Positions 16,021 through 21,641 of a stretch of DNA of 41,567 bases are shown piece after piece (within the stretch, counting starts at the first letter, position 1; each line of letters begins with the position of its first letter). Location: the NCBI GenBank assembly GCA_919902495.1, contig CAKKRC010000052.1, positions 1 through 41,567 on the forward strand. The letters run 5' to 3'. A program made the position numbers and the translations under genes. Below the pieces are notes generated by a model. The model was not told where the DNA came from. It saw only the letters and a program-made list of their open reading frames with translations, and did not search any database. The DNA is from Nitrospiria bacterium. GTDB lineage: Bacteria; Nitrospirota; UBA9217.

Positions 16021-17046
16021 TTAAAATCTATATGCCATGCCGATGACCAGCCGGTAGCGGGTCACCAATTGAATGCCGTTCACGTCTTCCCAGACCGGGA
16101 ACTGCACTTTCATTTCCACCATTGCGTTCTTGATCGGCAACACCTGTATCCCCGGAGACACCCAGAGGCTGTCTCCTCCGGTGTTCGCGGGATCGTCCAT
16201 GAGGCTGTTCAAGTTCGTGTAGTTGCCGTCCCGGTCGCTGGCACTGCCTAAATGTAGATAGGTCATACCGGCGCACACATTGAACTCGCTCGACACGGCG
16301 TACGTTGCGCCGAGATTGACTGCGGTAGAATCACCGAACTCGTATCCTTGCCGGTTCCTTGTGGAGAACTGATGGGTCACATCCGCCCGAAGCAGAAACG
16401 GGTTTGCCATCTGCGTATAGAGGAGGGAAACGAGGGGGTCCCAGGAACCTGTGCCCGGCTGCATGTGAGCATGGATGTACTTCCCGCTCGATGTGGTTTC
16501 CGTTGATGAGCCTGTTGCTGTTTTCACGCCGATTCCCGCGGTCAGCGCCTTGTTCGGCCATATCTCGCTGTCCGTATATATCCGGTAGAGGCCCATGACG
16601 GTCGCATCGCCGGTAGCGGAAATAGGTTCCATGGTCATATCCATCCACCCCAGACCCACACCGTTGCTCATGGTCATGTTCATCGTGTTCCGGAGATAGG
16701 GGATGGAAACGAATCCCTTGAACCGGGAGGAGAAACCGTAGCCCGCGGTGAAGGTGTACTTGATCATGTCCATACTGACGGGGAGGGAGGTGTAGCTCGT
16801 CGAGGCGCTCGCCTCATCGAGCGACTTCGCGGACGTCCCTTGCTTCAGCTTGTCCATGCGGGTGAAACTGTAGGTAAATTGCACGGATATTTCCTCGGAA
16901 GCGGGAGCCGCAACGCCCGAAAGGCTCTCCTGGACGCCGCTGGAAAGCTGGCAGCAGAGACCGGCGGCAAATGACGATGAAGCAAGCAGTAGAGTTATGA
17001 GGACGGTGAAAAGGCTGATCGATATTTTCCGATATCTGCGAACCAT
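16021..17046 (-). CDS. outer-membrane beta-barrel protein, Met-rich loop
   Basis: A 341-residue protein with a Sec signal peptide (cleavage after SSSFA, residue 27). Alternating amphipathic strands and a C-terminal aromatic (VIGMAYRF) mark an outer-membrane barrel. A pair of cysteines (LCCQL) follows the signal. A Met-rich stretch (NTMNMTMSN and GWMDMTMEP, around residues 115-140) could bind soft metals. No family was recognised; it resembles general transporter or MetA-pathway-like barrels only in layout. First gene of the operon with the FG-GAP lipoprotein and dihaem cytochrome. An intrinsic terminator ends just 26 bases upstream of its ATG, so expression may depend on read-through. Confidence 0.75.
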   Translation of the reverse strand: MVRRYRKISISLFTVLITLLLASSSFAAGLCCQLSSGVQESLSGVAAPASEEISVQFTYSFTRMDKLKQGTSAKSLDEASASTSYTSLPVSMDMIKYTFTAGYGFSSRFKGFVSIPYLRNTMNMTMSNGVGLGWMDMTMEPISATGDATVMGLYRIYTDSEIWPNKALTAGIGVKTATGSSTETTSSGKYIHAHMQPGTGSWDPLVSLLYTQMANPFLLRADVTHQFSTRNRQGYEFGDSTAVNLGATYAVSSEFNVCAGMTYLHLGSASDRDGNYTNLNSLMDDPANTGGDSLWVSPGIQVLPIKNAMVEMKVQFPVWEDVNGIQLVTRYRLVIGMAYRF

Positions 17047-17072
17047 GTTTCTCCCTTGTATTATTCAGCATT

Positions 17073-17104
17073 AAAAACGGGCGGGGCCGAAGCCCCGCCC
17101 GTTT
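17073..17104 (-). terminator. intrinsic terminator after the Tat-exported cytochrome gene
   Basis: AAACGGGCGGGGC and GCCCCGCCCGTTT pair over 13 bases around a UUCG tetraloop (read on the minus strand), then UUUUUAA. It directly follows the stop at 17114 and precedes the barrel gene ATG by 26 bases. Confidence 0.9.
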
Positions 17105-17113
17105 CGAATTCAA

Positions 17114-17926
17114 TTACTTCTTTGCAGTCGGCGCGGTCGGGATTTTCGTCGGATGGCATTCGGTGCAGTTCTGTTGCGCTGGTATACCGACGGTTGCACC
17201 CGCCTTCCATGTTGATTTTGGGACAAACTTACCATCTTTCCATGCATTGAGATCGACAACGAGCTTGTGGGCGACGCTTGCCGCGACGCGGGCACACCGG
17301 TCTTTCCGCTCAGCGCTGCCAAGGGCAAATCCGGACTTATCCATCCATTTGCCGACTGATACATGGCAAAGCGGGGATTCGCTCTTGGTCTGAATGATGG
17401 CGGTTTTCTGTTTGGGCTCCTTGGGGGAGAATGTGGGAAGCGCCGTATTGGAATACCAATCCATCATGTCCGCGCCGATCGTATGGCCGTGCTCACAGTC
17501 CGGGCCGCCGATACGGGGGCCGATGATCACATTACTAACGACATTGGCGCCTGCGTTGGAGCCGCAGACCGTTCCCCAACCTGCCATTCCTCCTTCAAGG
17601 AAAATGAATGAGTCGATGGGGAATGACTTGTAGGGTTCTCCCACTTTTTCCCGCAGCTGGCTGAAAACACTGTTGATGACCGCGGCGCCGCAGAAGACAC
17701 GGTACCATTCCTTGTAGGCAATTTCAGCGGTCGTGTCCGGATCGAGCTTTACATAGGGCCAGGGCCACTTCTCCGATGATCCTCCGAGGGCGGTTGCTGC
17801 CTTTGCTGACAGGAAGCCTCCCGGAAGCACAGCCGCTGCGGCTGTCGCGCCGAGCGCGAGCTTGCCGGCATTGATGATCAGTTCTCTTCTTGAGATCGGT
17901 GTGGCTGACTTATTTTCTGAATCCAT
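17114..17926 (-). CDS. Tat-exported split-Soret-like c-type cytochrome (C_GCAxxG_C_C family candidate)
   Basis: A 270-residue protein with a twin-arginine signal (SRRELI, residues 12-17, then a hydrophobic run to about 45). Conserved elements are FCGAAVINSVFSQL, GGMAGWGTVCGSNAGAN, several further single cysteines, and one haem site CTECH (254-258) near the C-terminus. This order, a Tat signal, a Cys/Gly-rich body and a single C-terminal CxxCH, recalls the split-Soret cytochrome and C_GCAxxG_C_C proteins. Tat export suggests a cofactor inserted before export. ATG 17926 has a strong GGGAGG site; a start at 17965 is less likely. It lies after copy 1 of a duplicated small-gene unit; a tatA gene is at 21437. 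Confidence 0.68.
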   Translation of the reverse strand: MDSENKSATPISRRELIINAGKLALGATAAAAVLPGGFLSAKAATALGGSSEKWPWPYVKLDPDTTAEIAYKEWYRVFCGAAVINSVFSQLREKVGEPYKSFPIDSFIFLEGGMAGWGTVCGSNAGANVVSNVIIGPRIGGPDCEHGHTIGADMMDWYSNTALPTFSPKEPKQKTAIIQTKSESPLCHVSVGKWMDKSGFALGSAERKDRCARVAASVAHKLVVDLNAWKDGKFVPKSTWKAGATVGIPAQQNCTECHPTKIPTAPTAKK

Positions 17927-17953
17927 GATCGTTACCTCCCGGTGGTAAAGAAT

Positions 17954-17972
17954 ACACCTGATCAACAGGTGT
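17954..17972 (-). promoter_or_regulatory. operator-like inverted repeat upstream of the split-Soret-like gene
   Basis: ACACCTG-atcaa-CAGGTGT, perfect 7-base arms, 28 bases upstream of ATG 17926. Symmetry and position suit a dimeric regulator; a hairpin in the leader is the alternative. No clear -35/-10 pair was seen next to it. Confidence 0.45.
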
Positions 17973-18009
17973 TGTGCTTATGATATGGTTCAATAATGCC
18001 TTGATAGGT

Positions 18010-18026
18010 AAAAAGTGGCCCCACTT
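18010..18026 (-). terminator. terminator of duplicated unit, copy 1
   Basis: Minus-strand AAGTGG-GG-CCACTT followed by UUU. The stem is short, but the aligned site in copy 2 (20156-20180) keeps GGGGCCA followed by U residues, which supports it. Confidence 0.5.
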
Positions 18027-18065
18027 CGGGAATATCTTTATGAAAATTGGGATGATGGATACTCC

Positions 18066-18198
18066 CGAAGCGGAGCCGAGCGTAAAGGGAAGACACGTCC
18101 AATGAGCTTGCGCAACGGCTTGCAGGACGATGCGCGAACATACCTAGGACGTTGATGCACTGCGGTCAGCGCTTTCGGAAATACTGGGTATGAAGAGA
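18066..18198 (-). other. conserved non-coding tail of duplicated unit, copy 1
   Basis: About 130 bases directly after the stop of the small exported-protein gene. They match copy 2 (20254-20385) at roughly nine bases in ten, including long blocks such as TATTTCCGAAAGCGCTGACC and TATGTTCGCGCATCGTCC. No shared frame looks like a gene. Conservation outside the coding part suggests a structured 3' UTR or small RNA, or simply a recent duplication. Confidence 0.5.
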
Positions 18199-18486
18199 CT
18201 ATGCCTTGGGGGGTTGTTCGTTAGGAGCGGTGAAGACAACTTCGGTGAATAGGGGATGGAACGTATCTGAGGCCGTTATAGTGAGGTAAAGCGGCAGTTG
18301 AGAAGTGTGTATACTTACGCAGGGCATTTCGCCGTTCGAAGAAAGGGCCGGGGCGGCAGAGTTGCAGACGTCCAGGTTCCCGAGGAGCGGCTGTTCCTGC
18401 CGGTCAAGGATGAGTGCGAACGGAGAAAGGGGTGCCAATACCGTGAATGCCAGAACAACAAGAAGGTTGATAGTTACCCATTTCAT
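18199..18486 (-). CDS. small exported protein of unknown function, duplicate copy 1
   Basis: A 95-residue protein starting MKWVTINLLVVLAFTVLAP, a signal-peptide-like hydrophobic N-terminus. The mature part has two cysteines (DVCNSAAPALSSNGEMPC) that could form a disulfide, and a C-terminal beta-rich segment. A paralogue at 20386-20673 is about 80 percent identical, so it is a real gene. GTG 18492 would add two residues, but the paralogue supports ATG 18486. A -10 box ends six bases before this ATG, so the mRNA is probably leaderless. It lies upstream of the split-Soret-like gene. No family recognised. Confidence 0.75.
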   Translation of the reverse strand: MKWVTINLLVVLAFTVLAPLSPFALILDRQEQPLLGNLDVCNSAAPALSSNGEMPCVSIHTSQLPLYLTITASDTFHPLFTEVVFTAPNEQPPKA

Positions 18487-18492
18487 AGGCAC

Positions 18493-18521
18493 ACTTTAAT
18501 TACTTCTCGCTGCCCTGTCAA
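18493..18521 (-). promoter_or_regulatory. promoter of small exported protein gene, copy 1
   Basis: Minus strand: TTGACA (18516-18521), 17-base spacer, TAAAGT (18493-18498), six bases, ATG. Spacing is identical in copy 2. The interval 18522-18733 upstream holds nothing else recognisable. Confidence 0.7.
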
Positions 18522-18733
18522 CATAAAGTTGTAATTTGAGGTCAGTGTGTGAACTTTTGCTTAGCCAAAAAGTAACGTGCTCCAGCAGCGTTTATGGCAA
18601 CTCCTCATTGAAGCTTACTGCAGCAAGCTACGTGGAATGCGTTCGCTCCGGGATTCAGCGATCACCTGAATGCGACATCCCGGCAATGACCTGAGCGACA
18701 ATATGCTGTGCAAATACCCAGGTGGTCGAATTT

Positions 18734-18761
18734 AAAAAAGACGGGGACTATCGTCCCCGTC
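18734..18761 (-). terminator. intrinsic terminator of the five-haem cytochrome gene
   Basis: GACGGGGAC and GTCCCCGTC pair over nine bases around a 4-base loop, followed on the minus strand by UUUUUU. It lies 35 bases after the stop codon at 18796, supporting one transcript that extends through the in-frame UGA at 19189. Confidence 0.9.
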
Positions 18762-18795
18762 TGTAAGATCAAAGCGTGCTGTGCGGATCGTTTTT

Positions 18796-20088
18796 CTATT
18801 TGATGGTCACGGTCTTGGTGGTCTCGAAGAAAAGGTACTTGCCTTTGTTCACCTCGACGGCCTTGTCGTCGCGGTGGTCGCCGCCGGCCGGCAGGTACCA
18901 CAGCTTGACGGTAACCTCCATCTCCTTGGCCTTGATGTCGCGGACCTTCTTGCCGTCCTTCTCGACGTCCTCATAGGGGAACTTGATGTCGAAGTTCTCG
19001 GTCTTTGTCTTGCCGGGCTGGAGGCTCGTGTCGCGCAGCATGCCGGACTTCCGGAAGGGGCCGTACACCATCTTGTCACCCCTGCCGAACGCAGGGGACT
19101 GGGGCATGTAGATCTTGGAATCGTTGAATATCTCTTTTCCATCCTTGGTCTTTGCGGTCACATCCAGGACCACTCGATTGGGGGATGGTCAGCCATCGGG
19201 AATGCGGTGTCCCGCGTTGCTGGTCATTTTCACGACCACGACTGCCGTCGGGATGTGTTCGCCCGCCTTGTAGAGCACCTGGTAGCCCTTGGCGTCCACA
19301 TCGACGTCCACGGCGGACTTGGCGATGGCGGGATCGCGGTAGCCGGGCATGAGGTGCCCCGTCTTGCCCTTATGCATGTGGCAATCCTGGCAGGTCTCGG
19401 GAGTTCCGTTCGTGCTCTGCACGTAATTGTGCAGGTAGCTGCCATAGAGCGTGGCGCACTGCGTGGGATTCGCAAGGTCGAAGTTGGGGCCCAGGCCGTG
19501 GCACTGGCCGCAGACGATGGATTCCTTCATGATGGGACTCTTCTTGAGGGCCGTGAACAGCTTGTCGCCGTGTGAGCCTTCCTTGTTCCCGTAGACCGCG
19601 TTCTTCTCCGGCTCGCCGTCCACCAGCTTGTGGATGAGCGCCTTCTCGTTATGGCAGATGATGCAGTTGATGCTGACCTTCTCCAGCGTGGCCGTATCGC
19701 CGTCGATCACCGCCTTGGCGATCTGCTGGGCAACTGCGTCCGTGGCGTTCTTGAGCTGGGGCAGGTGGCACTTCAGGCAGTGAAGCATGTGATCGACCTT
19801 GATGTCCTTCACGTCCTTGATGCCCGATTTCGCCCATTCCTTCATCATGCCGTCCTGGATGGCCGTCTTGATCGTGGCCATGGTCCGGCCGGTGCCGATG
19901 AGGGAGCGGGCATGGATGGACTTCTCCCATTCACCGTATTCCTTGGGATGACACTGCTTGCACGATGACACGTCATACATCTTGGCGAGCTCGTCGACGG
20001 TCGTCGCCTTCTTTTCCTGCGCTGCCGTCATCCCGGCCAGCAGAAGCGTTGCGAGGAAAAGTGCTGCTACAGCTTTCGTAACTCTCAT
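18796..20088 (-). CDS. five-haem c-type cytochrome with an in-frame UGA, probable selenoprotein (ExtKL-like)
   Basis: Read through UGA 19191-19189, this is a 430-residue exported protein. The signal peptide ends near residue 23. Five CxxCH sites follow: CKQCH 43-47, CLKCH 104-108, CIICH 142-146, CGQCH 193-197, CQDCH 233-237. The first lies in a cytochrome c554-like context. A beta-rich C-terminal domain follows, containing AGHRIPDG-U-PSPNRVV with the UGA at codon 300. The downstream part (to 18796) stays in the same frame with no other stop, begins without its own ribosome site, and ends before a good terminator. A SECIS-like hairpin follows the UGA. From memory, Geobacter ExtKL-type cytochromes are also read as selenoproteins. 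A nonsense mutation or sequencing error is the alternative. Strong AAAGGAGG site at the start. Confidence 0.75.
19154..19191 (-). promoter_or_regulatory. candidate bacterial SECIS element with UGA codon
   Basis: After the UGA (19191-19189), bases 16-21 (GUGGUC) pair with bases 30-35 (GACCGC), including one G-U pair. They enclose the loop CUGGAUGU with GG near its tip. The loop starts 22 bases after the UGA, within the range usual for bacterial SECIS. A competing 5-bp stem (CAUCC/GGAUG) closer to the UGA is possible. Confidence 0.45.
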
Positions 20089-20129
20089 GCGATTCCTCCT
20101 TTCAGTGATAGAGATCGTACCCGTGAGCT

Positions 20130-20138
20130 ATTATAGCA
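20130..20138 (-). promoter_or_regulatory. extended -10 promoter of the five-haem cytochrome gene
   Basis: Minus strand TGCTATAAT: a consensus TATAAT (20130-20135) with the TGn extension. The start near 20123 gives a leader of about 35 bases ending in an AAAGGAGG site before ATG 20088. It follows the terminator of the small-gene unit, so the cytochrome is transcribed independently. Confidence 0.65.
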
Positions 20139-20155
20139 AATTATCGGTGGTCAGG

Positions 20156-20180
20156 AAAAATGGCCCCGCTGCGGGATGCC
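20156..20180 (-). terminator. terminator of duplicated unit, copy 2
   Basis: Minus-strand GGC-AU-CCCG-cag-CGGG-GCC followed by AUUUUUCC. It aligns with the terminator at 18010-18026 of copy 1. Between it and 20254 about 75 bases show nothing recognisable. Confidence 0.55.
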
Positions 20181-20253
20181 GCCCGCTATGCAGCATTGTG
20201 CATCTACCTGTTTTGTTGCACAGGTTCGCATGAATGCTCAGCCAGAGGATCGC

Positions 20254-20385
20254 CGAAGCAGGGCCGAGCGCAAAGGGAAGAAACGTCCAATGAGTTTGCG
20301 CACCGGCTTGCAGGACGATGCGCGAACATACCAAGGACGGTGATGCACCGCGGTCAGCGCTTTCGGAAATACAGGTATGGAGAAG
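20254..20385 (-). other. conserved non-coding tail of duplicated unit, copy 2
   Basis: Counterpart of 18066-18198, immediately after the stop of the second small exported-protein gene. Differences between the copies are mainly single substitutions, and the central block around TATGTTCGCGCATCGTCC is unchanged. Confidence 0.5.
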
Positions 20386-20673
20386 CTATGCCTTGGGGGG
20401 GTGTTCGTTTGGAGCAGTAAAGACAACTTCGGTGAACACGGGATGGAACGAATCCGAGGTCGTGATGGATAGGTAGATCGGCAGATCGGAAGAGTGTATG
20501 GTCACACAGGGCATTTCACCGTTCGAAGAAAGGGCCGGGGCGGCAGAGTTGCAGACGTCTAAATTTCCGAGGAGCGGCTGTTCCTGGCGGTCAATGATAA
20601 GCGCGAACGGAGAAAGGGGAGCAAACACCGTGAATGCGAGAACAACAAGAAGGATGCATGATACCCATTTCAT
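20386..20673 (-). CDS. small exported protein of unknown function, duplicate copy 2
   Basis: A 95-residue paralogue of the product at 18199-18486, starting MKWVSCILLVVLAFTVFAP. The signal-like N-terminus, the CNSAAPALSSNGEMPC block and the C-terminal FTEVVFTAPNE segment are almost unchanged. An upstream ATG at 20694 would overlap the promoter, so ATG 20673 is preferred. A strong promoter ends six bases before it, predicting leaderless translation. It precedes the five-haem cytochrome gene, as copy 1 precedes the split-Soret-like gene. That repeated arrangement hints at a link with exported redox proteins, but function is unknown. Confidence 0.78.
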   Translation of the reverse strand: MKWVSCILLVVLAFTVFAPLSPFALIIDRQEQPLLGNLDVCNSAAPALSSNGEMPCVTIHSSDLPIYLSITTSDSFHPVFTEVVFTAPNEHPPKA

Positions 20674-20679
20674 GAAGGC

Positions 20680-20708
20680 ACTATAGTGACACATGCGATT
20701 TCTGTCAA
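20680..20708 (-). promoter_or_regulatory. promoter of small exported protein gene, copy 2
   Basis: Minus strand: TTGACA (20703-20708), 17-base spacer, TATAGT (20680-20685), six bases, ATG. The start point should fall on or next to the A of ATG. Confidence 0.8.
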
Positions 20709-20839
20709 TGTAAAATTCTAAATTTTAAATCACTGAGCGGTCCTTTTCATATCGAAAAGTAACGTGCGGACCTGGTTCTTGGCCTTTCAAAAGTTGATTT
20801 TCATCCATTCATGGACGATGGAACCGTGCCACTTCTTTA

Positions 20840-20872
20840 TTGACACCTCACGGTAAATGCTGTAATTATAAT
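20840..20872 (+). promoter_or_regulatory. possible promoter of mobA, leaderless arrangement
   Basis: TTGACA at 20840-20845; TGTAAT at 20861-20866 (15-base spacer) or TATAAT at 20867-20872 (21-base spacer). Neither spacing is ideal. Either implies a transcript starting at or just after ATG 20874, and no ribosome site precedes that ATG. Confidence 0.35.
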
Positions 20873-20873
20873 C

Positions 20874-21449
20874 ATGAACGGCATCATTCTCGCTGGTGGT
20901 GAGAACCGGCGCATGGGCAGGGACAAGGCCTTTCTCGATATCGACGGCAGGCCCATGATCGCCCATATCCTTGACGTTTTCTCGAAGTTGTTCGAGCGGA
21001 TCATCGTTGTAACGAATATGCCTGACCGCTACAGAAACTACGATGTTGACGTGACGGGCGATGTCCTTGATATCCGCGGCCCCTTGACGGGGATATACTC
21101 GGGACTGCTCAGATCTACCGATGAGTACAATTTTGTCGCCGCCTGCGACATGCCCTTTCTAAATCCCCGGCTCATATCGTACATGGGGAAGATAGCTGCG
21201 GGGCAGGATGCCGTGGTCCCGCAGTTCAATGGCTTTCTGGAGCCGCTCCACGCGATCTACAGCAAACGGACCCTGTCGACGATCGAGTCCCATATTCGGA
21301 GCAATGAACGCAGGATATACCCGATATTCGACCATCTCGATGTCAGGTATCTTACGGAAGATGAGATCCACAGGTTCGATCCTGACAGGCGGTCATTAAA
21401 GAACATCAATACACCCGAGGAGTATAAGGAGGCAGTATGTTTGGACTAG
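20874..21449 (+). CDS. mobA: molybdenum cofactor guanylyltransferase MobA
   Basis: A 191-residue cytoplasmic nucleotidyltransferase. The N-terminus [18 protein letters not shown] is the GTP-binding loop of MobA (LAGGxxxRMGxDKA), and [11 protein letters not shown] is the metal-binding aspartate motif of the family. MobA attaches GMP to molybdopterin to make the MGD cofactor of DMSO-reductase-family enzymes. It overlaps tatA by 13 bases; MGD enzymes are commonly Tat-exported, so the pairing is sensible. ATG 20874 is required because the GTP loop starts at residue 4. Confidence 0.93.
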   Translation: MNGIILAGGENRRMGRDKAFLDIDGRPMIAHILDVFSKLFERIIVVTNMPDRYRNYDVDVTGDVLDIRGPLTGIYSGLLRSTDEYNFVAACDMPFLNPRLISYMGKIAAGQDAVVPQFNGFLEPLHAIYSKRTLSTIESHIRSNERRIYPIFDHLDVRYLTEDEIHRFDPDRRSLKNINTPEEYKEAVCLD

Positions 21450-21619
21450 GTATGCCGGAGCTGTTGGTCGTTCTCGTGATCGTTGTGATCATATTTGGCG
21501 CCAGCCGCCTCCCGCAGCTGGGCGAAGGGCTGGGGAAGGCGATCAAGGGATTCAAAAAAGGGATATCCGAATCCAACGAAGCGAACAAGGATTCTTCCAA
21601 GCCCGAGAACAAGTCATAG
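21437..21619 (+). CDS. tatA: Tat translocase subunit TatA/E
   Basis: A 60-residue protein with a single N-terminal membrane helix ([15 protein letters not shown]), the hinge [13 protein letters not shown] and an amphipathic helix AIKGFKKG, then a charged tail. This is the TatA/TatE pattern. It starts inside the end of mobA with an AAGGAGGC site, suggesting co-translation. Substrates may include MGD enzymes and the Tat-signal cytochrome at 17114-17926. tatC is not in the window. Confidence 0.95.
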   Translation: MFGLGMPELLVVLVIVVIIFGASRLPQLGEGLGKAIKGFKKGISESNEANKDSSKPENKS

Positions 21620-21641
21620 CCACGAGAGCAGGCGGCAAACA

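Noticed and set aside
18796-19173. A separate 125-residue gene starting at GTG 19173
   Set aside because: It is in the same frame as the upstream cytochrome, five codons after the UGA, lacks a ribosome site and has no independent signal peptide; it is the C-terminal part of the cytochrome.
18781-19575. Plus-strand open frame of 264 codons
   Set aside because: Antisense shadow of the five-haem cytochrome; hydrophobic Val/Leu/Gly-rich translation typical of reverse-frame reading.
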